From assembly GCF_019956555.1 (NCBI RefSeq), contig NZ_JAHBDQ010000009.1, positions 94,617-158,616 of the forward strand: DNA of 64,000 nt, read 5' to 3'. A program made the position numbers and the translations under genes. The stretch comes from Pseudomonas sp. A-RE-19 (GTDB lineage: Bacteria; Pseudomonadota; Gammaproteobacteria; Pseudomonadales; Pseudomonadaceae). Below are positions 7,325-16,190 of this stretch, one piece after another (positions within the stretch are counted from its first letter, which is position 1; every line of letters begins with the position of its first letter). Under the pieces are notes generated by a model, which did no database searches, was not told where the DNA came from, and saw nothing but the letters and a program-made list of their open reading frames with translations.

Positions 7325-10300
7325 TTACCCGTCTTCTTCTATATCCAGCAACAAGTTCTCCAGCGCCTCGCGGTACTCGCCCGGTTCTTTCCACATTCCT
7401 CGTTGCTGCGCCTCCAGCATGCGCTCGGTCATGTCGCGCAGGGCATGGGGATTGTGTTCGCGGACAAACTCCCGGGTCGCCGGATCAAGCAAATAGGCGT
7501 CCGCCAGCAACGCATATTGGTGATCGTCAATCAACTGCGTGGTGGCGTCGAACGCAAACAGGTTATCGACTGTCGCCGCCAGTTCGAACGCGCCTTTATA
7601 GCCATGACGCTTGACCCCGTCGATCCATTTCGGATTGGCTGCCCGGGAACGGATCACCCGGTTCAGCTCTTCCTTCAACGTGCGGATCTTCGGCAAGTCC
7701 GGCTGACTGTGATCGCCGTGATAACTGGCCGCTGCTTCACCGCTGAGGCTTTCGACGGCCGCCAGCATGCCACCCTGGAACTGGTAATAATCGTTGGAAT
7801 CGAGCAAGTCGTGCTCGCGGTTGTCCTGATTTTGCAGCACTGCCTGCACCTGGCTCAGACGCTGGGCGAACTGTTCGCGGGCGGCGGTGCCTTCATCGGA
7901 GCCGCCGTAAGCGTAGCCGCCCCAGTTCAGGTAAACCTCGGCCAAGTCCTCACGGCTTTGCCACAAGCGACCGTCGATGGCGCCTTGCACACCCGCGCCA
8001 TAAGCACCCGGTTTGGCCCCGAAAATGCGCCAGCCAGCCTGTCGCCGAGCCGCGTCTTCATCGAGACCGGATTCCAGCAGCGCTTTGCGCTCGGCACGGA
8101 CCTTGGCCGCCAACGGGTTGAGATCGTCTGGCTCATCCAGCGCGGCGACCGCTTGCACGGCGGCATCGAACAGGCGGATCAGGTTGGCAAAAGCATCCCG
8201 GAAGAATCCAGAGACGCGCAAGGTCACGTCCACGCGCGGACGGTCGAGCAAGCTCAGTGGCAAAATCTCAAAATCATCGACCCGCTGGCTACCGGTTGCC
8301 CACACCGGCCGCACGCCCATCAGCGCCATGGCCTGGGCAATGTCGTCGCCGCCAGTGCGCATGGTCGCGGTGCCCCAGACCGACAGACCGAGCTGACGCA
8401 GGTGATCGCCGTGGTCCTGCAGGTGCCGCTCAAGAATCAGGTTCGCGGATTGGAAGCCGATGCGCCACGCGGTGGTGGTCGGCAGGTTGCGCACGTCCAC
8501 CGAATAGAAATTGCGCCCGGTGGGCAGCACGTCCAGACGTCCGCGACTGGGTGCGCCGCTGGGGCCGGCCGGGACGAACCGACCGCTGAGGGCGTCCAGC
8601 AAGCCGCGCATTTCTGCCGGGCCGCAGGCGTCCAGGCGTGGAGCAACGACCTCGCGCAAGCTGTCGATGATCGCGCTCACATCGGACCAACCACCCTCCT
8701 GTGGGAGCGAGCCTGTTCGCGAAAGCGGTGGGTCAATCGACATCAATATTGAATGATCAACCGCTTCGCGAGCAGGCTCGCTCCCACAAGGTCCGGGCAT
8801 GGTTTGAGGAGGGTTCAGTAGTTCGACCTCGGCATTCAAAGTCTGCGAGATCAACTGCGCGGCGAACAGTTCCAGACGTTCGCGGGTATCGCCGGCCGTA
8901 CGCCACAGTTCATCACTGAGCGACAGCAATGCGTCCGGTCGAGGACCGTTCCAGGGCTCGGCCAAAACGCAATCCAGCGGATCGAAGCCCAACGCGAACG
9001 CCTTGGCCAGCGCCCGCAGCAAGCTCGATTGCGCCCCACGGCCATCGCCGCGAGGAATACGCAGCAAGGCCACCAAGGTGTCGATGCGCAACCGCCCGAC
9101 CGGCGACTCGCCAAACACGTGCAAGCCATCGCGGATCTGCGACTCCTTCAAGTCGCACAGGTATGTGTCCAGGCGCGGCAACCAGATCGCCGCATCGGCA
9201 TCGCTGTCGAGCTTTGCGTCGAGCTGCAGTTCGCGGTCGATGTGCGTGTCGCGCACCAGTTGCAGGATGTCGCGTTGCAGCTCCCGGGCGCGGCGTGGAT
9301 CGAGCAATTGCGCTTCGTAATACTCGTCGGCCAACAATTCGAGATTGCGCAGCGGGCCGTAAGTTTCGGCGCGGGTCAGCGGCGGCATCAGGTGATCGAT
9401 AATCACCGCTTGGGTACGACGTTTGGCCTGGGCGCCCTCGCCCGGGTCATTGACGATAAACGGATAGATATTCGGCAACGGCCCGAGCAACGCGTCCGGC
9501 CAGCAGTTTTCCGACAGCCCGACACCCTTGCCCGGCAGCCATTCGAGATTGCCGTGCTTGCCCACATGAATCACGCCGTGAGCGCCGTAGGTGTTGCGTA
9601 ACCAGAAGTAGAACGCCAGATAGCCGTGAGGCGGCACCAGGTCCGGGTCGTGATACACCGCGCTCGGGTCCACCTGATAACCCCGGGCCGGTTGAATGCC
9701 GACGAAGGTCAGGCCGAAGCGCAGACCGGCAATCATCATTCGTCCGCCACGGAACATAGGGTCGTTTTCGGGCGCGCCCCAACGATCCAGCACGGCTTGG
9801 CGATTGGCCTCGGGCAGCGCGTTGAACATCAGGTTGTAGTCGTCCAGCGCGAGGCTTTGGTGGCAGGGACGCTGGTCGAGGGTATCGAGGTCGTTGCTGA
9901 CGCCGCCGAGCAATTGCTGGATCAACGCGGTGCCGCTGTCCGGCAACGTGGCGGGCAGCGGATAACCTTCGGCGTGCAGCGCTCGGAGGATATTCAATGC
10001 CGCAGCCGGAGTGTCGAGGCCGACGCCATTGCCGATGCGCCCGTCGCGAGTCGGGTAGTTGGCGAGGATCAGGGCGATGCGTTTTTCGCCGTTGGGCACT
10101 CGCGCCAGATCGATCCAGCGCCGCGCCAGTTCGGCGACAAAATCCATGCGCTCAGGTTGCGGCCGGTAGCAGACCACGTCGGACTGACTGCGCTCGCTGC
10201 GCCAGGCCAGGTCCTTGAAGCTGATCGGCCGGCTGATGATCCGCCCGTCCAGTTCCGGCAGTGCAATGTGCATCGCCAGATCGCGGGGCCCCAGGCCTTG

Positions 10301-11212
10301 TTCGCTGGCGCGCCAACCCGGCTCGTTGTCCTGGGCGCAGATGGCCTGGATCACCGGGATGTTGCGGCGAAACGGTCGCAAGTGCGGCGCTTCGGGGCTG
10401 GACTGGGCGAAACCGGTGGTGTTGAGAATCACCCCCGTTTCGACTTCATCCAGCAGGTCCTCAACCACCGTCAGGCAGCCGGGCTCTTTCAAACTGGCCA
10501 GCGCAATCGGTAACGGGTTCAACCCCGCCGCCTGCAGACGCTGGCAGAAAATATCGATGAAACCGGTGTTCGCCGCCTGCAAGTGCGAGCGATAAAACAG
10601 CACCGCCGCCACCGGCTGATCAGCCTGCCAGTCGGCTTGCCAATCACTCAGCTCAGCGGGGCTTTTTTGCGGATGGTAAATCGCGGTGCGTGGCAGGGTT
10701 TGCGGCTCGGACCAGGCGTAATCACGGCCCAACCAGCGATTGGCCAGGCAGCGAAACAGGTCCAGCGCATTGGCCATGCCGCCCTGACGCAGGAAGTGCC
10801 AGAGCCGGTCGCGGTCTTGCGCGGTTACGGTGCTCAGGTCGCTGAGTTCCGGGTCCGGGCGATCGTCCCCCGGCACCAGAATCAGCTGCACGCCGCGTTC
10901 GGATAACTCCACCAGCCGCTCAATGCCATAACGCCAATAGGCGATGCCACCGTGCAGCGAGATCAGAATCACCTTGGCGTGGCGCAGCACTTCGTCGACG
11001 TAGAGATCGACCGAGGCGTGATTCTGCACCTGCATCGGATTGGCCAGGCGCAGGCTCGGGTAATCGTCGGGCAACTGCTGCGCCGCTTCGGCGAGCAACG
11101 CCAGGCTGGAATCGCCGCTGCACAGGATCACCAGCTCGGCGGGGGTTTGTCCAAGGTCGGCAATATTGTCATCCGACACGAAACCGCCGGGCTGAGTCCT
11201 GAGCAAGTGCAT
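7325..11212 (-). CDS. cobN: Cobaltochelatase large subunit CobN (carries an in-frame REPIN)
   Basis: Large, tetrapyrrole-binding subunit of aerobic cobaltochelatase, 1295 residues, which inserts cobalt into hydrogenobyrinate a,c-diamide using the ATPase subunits encoded next. Family features include HGGIAYWRYGIERL near residue 90, HVGKHGNLEWLPGKGVGLSE in the middle, and SVDVRNLPTTTAWRIGFQSA at about 900. Residues of about 807-838 do not look like CobN: they are translated from an inverted REP pair at 8699-8790 that keeps the frame open, adding about 30 residues just before the conserved ALSGRFVPAGPSGAPSRG segment. The ATG at 11212 follows cobW by 3 nt. The gene is controlled by the upstream cobalamin riboswitch. 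Confidence 0.96.
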   Translation of the reverse strand: MHLLRTQPGGFVSDDNIADLGQTPAELVILCSGDSSLALLAEAAQQLPDDYPSLRLANPMQVQNHASVDLYVDEVLRHAKVILISLHGGIAYWRYGIERLVELSERGVQLILVPGDDRPDPELSDLSTVTAQDRDRLWHFLRQGGMANALDLFRCLANRWLGRDYAWSEPQTLPRTAIYHPQKSPAELSDWQADWQADQPVAAVLFYRSHLQAANTGFIDIFCQRLQAAGLNPLPIALASLKEPGCLTVVEDLLDEVETGVILNTTGFAQSSPEAPHLRPFRRNIPVIQAICAQDNEPGWRASEQGLGPRDLAMHIALPELDGRIISRPISFKDLAWRSERSQSDVVCYRPQPERMDFVAELARRWIDLARVPNGEKRIALILANYPTRDGRIGNGVGLDTPAAALNILRALHAEGYPLPATLPDSGTALIQQLLGGVSNDLDTLDQRPCHQSLALDDYNLMFNALPEANRQAVLDRWGAPENDPMFRGGRMMIAGLRFGLTFVGIQPARGYQVDPSAVYHDPDLVPPHGYLAFYFWLRNTYGAHGVIHVGKHGNLEWLPGKGVGLSENCWPDALLGPLPNIYPFIVNDPGEGAQAKRRTQAVIIDHLMPPLTRAETYGPLRNLELLADEYYEAQLLDPRRARELQRDILQLVRDTHIDRELQLDAKLDSDADAAIWLPRLDTYLCDLKESQIRDGLHVFGESPVGRLRIDTLVALLRIPRGDGRGAQSSLLRALAKAFALGFDPLDCVLAEPWNGPRPDALLSLSDELWRTAGDTRERLELFAAQLISQTLNAEVELLNPPQTMPGPCGSEPAREAVDHSILMSIDPPLSRTGSLPQEGGWSDVSAIIDSLREVVAPRLDACGPAEMRGLLDALSGRFVPAGPSGAPSRGRLDVLPTGRNFYSVDVRNLPTTTAWRIGFQSANLILERHLQDHGDHLRQLGLSVWGTATMRTGGDDIAQAMALMGVRPVWATGSQRVDDFEILPLSLLDRPRVDVTLRVSGFFRDAFANLIRLFDAAVQAVAALDEPDDLNPLAAKVRAERKALLESGLDEDAARRQAGWRIFGAKPGAYGAGVQGAIDGRLWQSREDLAEVYLNWGGYAYGGSDEGTAAREQFAQRLSQVQAVLQNQDNREHDLLDSNDYYQFQGGMLAAVESLSGEAAASYHGDHSQPDLPKIRTLKEELNRVIRSRAANPKWIDGVKRHGYKGAFELAATVDNLFAFDATTQLIDDHQYALLADAYLLDPATREFVREHNPHALRDMTERMLEAQQRGMWKEPGEYREALENLLLDIEEDG
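8699..8790. repeat. REPIN inside the cobN coding sequence
   Basis: Two inverted REP cores (about 8699-8723 and 8766-8790) separated by about 42 nt lie wholly within cobN. Read on the minus strand they translate as GPCGSEPAREAVDHS, LMSIDPPLS and RTGSLPQ, with no stop. The peptide CGSEPARE is the usual accidental translation of this REP core. Confidence 0.93.
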
Positions 11213-11215
11213 GAT

Positions 11216-12277
11216 TTAAACGCTGAGCGCAGCGCGCAATTGCGCTTCGAGCGCAGCGGCGTCCAGATCCTGTCCGATCAACACCAGACGCGTGGTACGC
11301 GATTCTTCGGCGCCCCACTGACGGTCGAAGTGCTTGTCGAAACGCGTGCCCACGCCCTGGATCAGCAGGCGCATCGGTTTACTCGGGACCGCAGCGAAGC
11401 CTTTGACCCGCAGGATGCCGTGCTGAACCACCAATTGAGTCAGCGCATCCATCAGCAGGCTTTCGTCGGCTTGTGGCAGCTCAATAGAGATGGAGTCAAA
11501 CGCGTCGTGGTCGTGGTCGTCTTCACCTTCATGGTGATGATCGTGATGGCTGTGGCGGCTGTCGATGTGTTCTTCAGAACCGGCACCGAGGCCGATCAAC
11601 ACGTCCAGTGGCAGACGACCGCTGCTGGCTTCGATGACTTTCACCGCTGGCGGCAGTTCTTCGGCGACTTCCAGGCGCACGCGGGCCAGGTCTGTGGCGC
11701 TGATCAGGTCGGCCTTGTTGAGGATCACCAGATCGGCGCTGGCCAGTTGATCGGCGAACAGCTCATGCAGCGGCGATTCGTGGTCCAGGTTCGGGTCGAG
11801 TTTACGCTGGGCGTCCACTTGATCCGGGAACGCCGCGAAGGTGCCAGCAGCGACGGCCGGGCTGTCGACCACGGTGATCACCGCGTCAACGGTGCAGGCG
11901 CTGCGGATTTCTGGCCACTGGAAGGCTTGAACCAAAGGCTTTGGCAGGGCCAGACCCGAAGTTTCGATGAGGATATGGTCGAGGTCGCCGCGACGAGCGA
12001 CCAGTTCGCGCATCACCGGGAAGAACTCTTCCTGAACCGTGCAGCACAGGCAGCCGTTGGCCAGTTCGTAGACGCGACCGCTGGCTTCTTCTTCGGTGCA
12101 GCCGATCGAGCACTGCTTGAGGATTTCACCGTCGATGCCCAGCTCGCCGAACTCGTTGACGATCACCGCGATGCGACGGCCCTGGGCGTTGTCGAGCATG
12201 TGCCGCAGCAAGGTGGTTTTGCCCGAGCCGAGAAAGCCGGTAACGATGGTGACGGGGAGTTTGGCCAGTGTTTTCAT
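11216..12277 (-). CDS. cobW: CobW-type GTPase / metallochaperone
   Basis: 353-residue G3E-family P-loop GTPase. Walker A is GFLGSGKTT (about residues 14-22); the family CxCC motif appears as GCLCCTVQEE (about 70); the guanine-specificity motif is NKADL. A His/Asp-rich tract (HSHHDHHHEGEDDHDHD, about 245-262) is typical of cobalt- or zinc-binding CobW proteins. It probably delivers cobalt to the chelatase encoded downstream. The ATG at 12277 starts MKTLAKLPVTIVTG, matching the family N-terminus; longer in-frame versions run into the riboswitch leader. It is first in the cobW-cobN-chlID operon. Confidence 0.94.
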   Translation of the reverse strand: MKTLAKLPVTIVTGFLGSGKTTLLRHMLDNAQGRRIAVIVNEFGELGIDGEILKQCSIGCTEEEASGRVYELANGCLCCTVQEEFFPVMRELVARRGDLDHILIETSGLALPKPLVQAFQWPEIRSACTVDAVITVVDSPAVAAGTFAAFPDQVDAQRKLDPNLDHESPLHELFADQLASADLVILNKADLISATDLARVRLEVAEELPPAVKVIEASSGRLPLDVLIGLGAGSEEHIDSRHSHHDHHHEGEDDHDHDAFDSISIELPQADESLLMDALTQLVVQHGILRVKGFAAVPSKPMRLLIQGVGTRFDKHFDRQWGAEESRTTRLVLIGQDLDAAALEAQLRAALSV

Positions 12278-12391
12278 CGGATGCCCTTTGGCAAGGTGGC
12301 GGGCATACGGGACGACGACCGGCAACGCGGGCGCGCGTGCCTGAAGAGTTCGCCACCGGATCACCCCGCCCGGTTGAAAGTGAGAATCTGT

Positions 12392-12578
12392 ACCGAGGCA
12401 GGTCTCCTGGCTGACGGTGTGCCAATCGTTCGACTGGCGTTTGCTGCGCCTTCCCGCGAACCTGATGGATCAGGGCTTGCAGTGGCGTGGCAGCGAACAT
12501 CACCGTTCACAGTTGCGGGGGCAGCCGCGGCATCGACCGCGTTCCCTTCTTAGCTTCGGCAGATGCCGAAGAACCTCG
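12392..12578 (-). ncRNA. Cobalamin riboswitch upstream of cobW
   Basis: On the minus strand the conserved order is present: GGGAACGCGGT, then GCTGCCCCCGCAACTGT, then the B12 box GCCAGGAGACCTGCC (12411-12397). It sits about 115 nt upstream of cobW and reads toward it. It should repress cobW-cobN-chlID when adenosylcobalamin is abundant. Confidence 0.92.
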
Positions 12579-12640
12579 AAAGCGCAAGGCTACGCATCGT
12601 GTGGGGGCGGGTCAATGTCTTGTAGCGCCGCCACCGGCCC

Positions 12641-12706
12641 CATCGCGAGCAGGCTCGCTCCCACATTGAAATGCGGTCGCCTGTGGGAGCGAGCCTGCTC
12701 GCGATG
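12641..12706. repeat. REPIN between the two riboswitch leaders
   Basis: Two full REP cores in inverted orientation (12641-12664 and 12682-12706) with a short spacer, placed in the intergenic divide between the two divergent cobalamin leaders. Confidence 0.92.
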
Positions 12707-12782
12707 GAAACGCCTCGGTGTCGAGTTGAGAACCCTTGCCAATTGACGCCCAACCCCCGCCCATGCTCTCCTACACGCCTTG

Positions 12783-12992
12783 TTACGGGTGCCCTTCACA
12801 GGGTGAAACGGGAAACCGGTGAATCATGTGCTTTACTCTAAAGCCATGTCAGTCCGGTGCTGCCCCCGCAACGGTAAGCGAGTGAAGTGTCAGATCCACT
12901 GTGCCCGTCATACGGCATGGGAAGGTGATGCTTGCAGGTTTCGGCGTTAGCCCTGCCCCTCGCGAGCCCGGAGACCGGCCCGCAACACAAAG
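12783..12992 (+). ncRNA. Cobalamin riboswitch upstream of cbtB
   Basis: The plus strand shows AGGGTGAAACGGGAAACCGG (about 12800), GTGCTGCCCCCGCAACGGT (12857-12875) and a B12-box-like GAGCCCGGAGACCGGCC (12964-12980). The element ends about 130 nt before cbtB. It should tune cobalt uptake and the cobE-cobM genes to the cobalamin level. Confidence 0.93.
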
Positions 12993-13118
12993 TGACTTTT
13001 ACGTTCACTGAATGACAAACCCGCGGTGGGCGGGCGCTGTTCAAATCTCTGCGAGCCCCCGGCGTGCGGAGGTTTTCATGCGCTCTATTCACCCGCTGAC
13101 AGACCAGAGGGAAGCGCC

Positions 13119-13316
13119 ATGTCGATTATCAGCAGCACCAGCACCGGCCATGCAACGGCCAGCACCACCACAACCCTGAGCCAACGCCTGACCGCCGCTT
13201 TTTGTGCGTCGATCCTTGGCGCGTGCCTTGTGTATTTCGCCGGTTTCTCGCACATCGAAGCGGTGCACAATGCCGCGCACGATACCCGTCACAGTTCTGC
13301 CTTTCCGTGCCATTGA
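13119..13316 (+). CDS. cbtB: Cobalt transporter subunit CbtB
   Basis: 65-residue membrane protein. A Ser/Thr-rich N-terminus precedes a single membrane span (FCASILGACLVYFAGF, about residues 30-45). A short C-terminal tail has several His and a final CH (HNAAHDTRHSSAFPCH), typical of CbtB and probably metal-binding. The start at 13119 follows GAGGGAAG. It is paired with CbtA 11 nt downstream. The pair is a riboswitch-controlled cobalt uptake system. Confidence 0.9.
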   Translation: MSIISSTSTGHATASTTTTLSQRLTAAFCASILGACLVYFAGFSHIEAVHNAAHDTRHSSAFPCH

Positions 13317-13327
13317 GACCTGCTGAG

Positions 13328-14029
13328 ATGATCAAGCGTATTGCGCAAACCGCAGGTTTCACCGGGTTGCTGGCCGCCCTGCTGTTGACCCTGCTGCAAA
13401 GCTTTTGGGTCGCGCCGCTGATTTTGCAGGCGGAAACCTTTGAGAAGGCTCCGGCTACTGAAGTCCACGAACACGCTGAAGGCGCCGTCGCCGTTCATAC
13501 CCACGATGCGCAAGCCTGGGAGCCTGAAGACGGCTGGCAGCGTGTGCTGTCGACCACTGGCGGCAATCTGGTGGTTGCAGTGGGTTTCGCCCTGATGCTC
13601 GCGGGCCTCTACACTTTGCGTGCTCCACGCCGCACCTCCCAGGGCCTGCTCTGGGGTTTGGCCGGTTATGCGACGTTCGTGCTGGCGCCAACGCTGGGCC
13701 TGCCACCTGAGCTGCCGGGCACTGCCGCGGCGGATCTGGCGCAACGGCAGATCTGGTGGATTGGCACTGCCGCATCCACGGCTGTCGGCATCGCGCTGAT
13801 TGTGTTCAGCCGCCACTGGCTGATGAAGATCCTCGGCGTGGCGATTCTGGCCGTGCCTCATGTGATCGGTGCGCCGCAACCGGAAGTCCATTCGATGCTG
13901 GCGCCGCAAGCTCTGGAAAGCCAATTCAAAATCGCTTCGCAGTTGACCAACGTGGTGTTCTGGCTGGCCTTGGGCCTGATCAGCGCCTGGTTGTTCCGCC
14001 GCAAAAGCGATGGCCAATACCGCGCATGA
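13328..14029 (+). CDS. cbtA: Cobalt transporter subunit CbtA
   Basis: 233-residue integral membrane protein with about five spans. The first span begins at residue 10 (TGLLAALLLTLLQSFWVAP). A periplasmic or loop segment of about residues 40-70 contains several His and acidic residues (EVHEHAEGAVAVHTHD), a plausible cobalt site. APTLGLPPELPG and the IWWIGTAAST segment are family features. It follows cbtB directly and overlaps cobE by 3 nt (ATGA), so the genes are translated together under the B12 riboswitch. Confidence 0.92.
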   Translation: MIKRIAQTAGFTGLLAALLLTLLQSFWVAPLILQAETFEKAPATEVHEHAEGAVAVHTHDAQAWEPEDGWQRVLSTTGGNLVVAVGFALMLAGLYTLRAPRRTSQGLLWGLAGYATFVLAPTLGLPPELPGTAAADLAQRQIWWIGTAASTAVGIALIVFSRHWLMKILGVAILAVPHVIGAPQPEVHSMLAPQALESQFKIASQLTNVVFWLALGLISAWLFRRKSDGQYRA

Positions 14030-14439
14030 CTGACGTCAGCGCAGCGCCGACCCTGGTGGTCGGCCTGGGCTGCCAGCGCGGCTGCCCCGCCAGCACGCTG
14101 CGGGCGCTACTTGATCAGGCGTTACAGGCCCATCACATCGAGCTCCGTGAGATCAAGGCCCTGGCCAGCATCGACCTCAAGCGCGAAGAGCCTGGCCTGA
14201 TCGAACTGGCCGAGCAACTCGCATTGCCGTTGATGTATTTCAGCAGCGAACAATTGGCCGGTTATAAACCGCAACTCAGCCACCACTCGGACATCGCGTT
14301 CGAACGCACTGGCTGCTACGGCGTGGCGGAAAGTGCCGCCCTGGCACTGGCCGAACAATTGGCTCAGGCTCCGGCAAAGTTGCTGATTGCGCGACAAAAA
14401 TACGCCCAGGCCACCTTGGCATTGGCTTGCGCCGCGTAA
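14026..14439 (+). CDS. cobE: CobE / CbiG C-terminal-type cobalamin biosynthesis protein
   Basis: 137-residue protein matching the C-terminal CbiG domain found as a separate CobE in aerobic B12 producers. The N-terminal LVVGLGCQRGCPASTL and the later DIAFERTGCYGVAESAAL are family hallmarks. CbiG opens the precorrin lactone ring in the anaerobic pathway; the role of free-standing CobE is less clear. Its start overlaps the cbtA stop, and cobM follows 82 nt later. Confidence 0.9.
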   Translation: MTDVSAAPTLVVGLGCQRGCPASTLRALLDQALQAHHIELREIKALASIDLKREEPGLIELAEQLALPLMYFSSEQLAGYKPQLSHHSDIAFERTGCYGVAESAALALAEQLAQAPAKLLIARQKYAQATLALACAA

Positions 14440-14521
14440 AATCCCCGATAATCCCCACCTTCGATCATGAGCAATCTTCATCTGAGGTGTGCCCATGCCC
14501 TTTTTCTGACAGGAAACGACG

Positions 14522-15268
14522 ATGACCGTCTACTTCATTGGCGCAGGTCCCGGCGACCCGGAACTGATCACCGTCAAAGGCCAGCGGCTGATTCGTAGCT
14601 GCCCGGTCATCATCTATGCAGGCTCTCTGGTCCCCGCCGCTGTGCTGGAAGGTCACCGGGCCGAACAGGTGGTCAATAGCGCAGAACTGCACCTGGAACA
14701 GATCGTCGAACTGATCAAGACCGCCCATGCCAACGGCCAGGATGTGGCCCGGGTGCATTCCGGCGATCCGAGCCTGTACGGCGCGATTGGCGAGCAGATT
14801 CGTTACCTGCGTGAACTCGACATCCCTTTCGAAATCATTCCCGGCGTCACCGCCACTGCCGCCTGCGCGGCGCTTTTGGGTGCCGAGCTAACCCTGCCGG
14901 ACGTGTCACAAAGCGTGATTCTGACCCGCTACGCCGACAAGACCGCGATGCCCGCCGGTGAAGAGCTGGGCAGTCTGGCGCAGCATGGGGCGACCATGGC
15001 GATCCACTTGGGGGTCAATCATCTCGAGAAGATCCTCGTCGAACTGCTGCCGCACTATGGCGCCGACTGCCCGATCGCGGTGATTCATCGGGCGACCTGG
15101 CCGGATCAGGATTGGGTGGTGGGAACGCTTGAGGACATAGCCGGGAAGGTTGAAGCCAAGGGGTTTCGCAGGACAGCGTTGATTCTGGTGGGTCGGGTGT
15201 TGGGCAGCGATCATTTCAGTGAGTCGTCGTTGTATCGGGCGGGGCATGCGCATTTGTACAGGCCATAG
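14522..15268 (+). CDS. cobM: Precorrin-4 C11-methyltransferase
   Basis: 248-residue SAM-dependent uroporphyrin-III-C/tetrapyrrole methylase that methylates C-11 of precorrin-4. The N-terminal VYFIGAGPGDPELITVKG is the family SAM-binding loop, and RVHSGDPSLYGAIGEQ with IPGVTATAACAALLG are the other conserved motifs. AGGAAA lies 6 nt before the ATG. It is the last gene of the cbtB-cbtA-cobE-cobM operon, followed by a REPIN and a terminator. Confidence 0.96.
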   Translation: MTVYFIGAGPGDPELITVKGQRLIRSCPVIIYAGSLVPAAVLEGHRAEQVVNSAELHLEQIVELIKTAHANGQDVARVHSGDPSLYGAIGEQIRYLRELDIPFEIIPGVTATAACAALLGAELTLPDVSQSVILTRYADKTAMPAGEELGSLAQHGATMAIHLGVNHLEKILVELLPHYGADCPIAVIHRATWPDQDWVVGTLEDIAGKVEAKGFRRTALILVGRVLGSDHFSESSLYRAGHAHLYRP

Positions 15269-15272
15269 GGCC

Positions 15273-15341
15273 CCATCGCGAGCAGGCTCGCTCCCACAGT
15301 TGACCTCATTCCAATGAGGGAGCGAGCCTGCTCGCGATGGG
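15273..15341. repeat. REPIN after cobM
   Basis: Inverted REP pair (15273-15299 and 15318-15341) between cobM and the shared terminator. Confidence 0.9.
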
Positions 15342-15357
15342 GCAATGAATTTCACCC

Positions 15358-15391
15358 ATAAAAAAACGGTGCTCACGGGCACCGTTTTTTA
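15358..15391. terminator. Bidirectional intrinsic terminator between cobM and nfuA
   Basis: A-run, stem ACGGTGC/GCACCGT with a 6-nt loop, then a T-run. The A-run and T-run make it usable from both sides, fitting the convergent cobM and nfuA. Confidence 0.9.
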
Positions 15392-15407
15392 TGTCGCAGC
15401 GAACACC

Positions 15408-16049
<642 letters not shown>

Positions 16050-16084
16050 CTAGTATTTTTGTCAGGAAAGATACGCTGATCCCT

Positions 16085-16174
16085 TGTGGGAGCGAGCCTG
16101 CTCGCGATGACCATTTCACGGTCAACCTATCAGGTGACTGTCAGGCCCTCATCGCGAGCAGGCTCGCTCCCACA
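16085..16174. repeat. REPIN between nfuA and cti
   Basis: Two full inverted REP cores (16085-16110 and 16150-16174) with a spacer of about 40 nt. Confidence 0.92.
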
Positions 16175-16190
16175 TTGAATTGCAGACATT

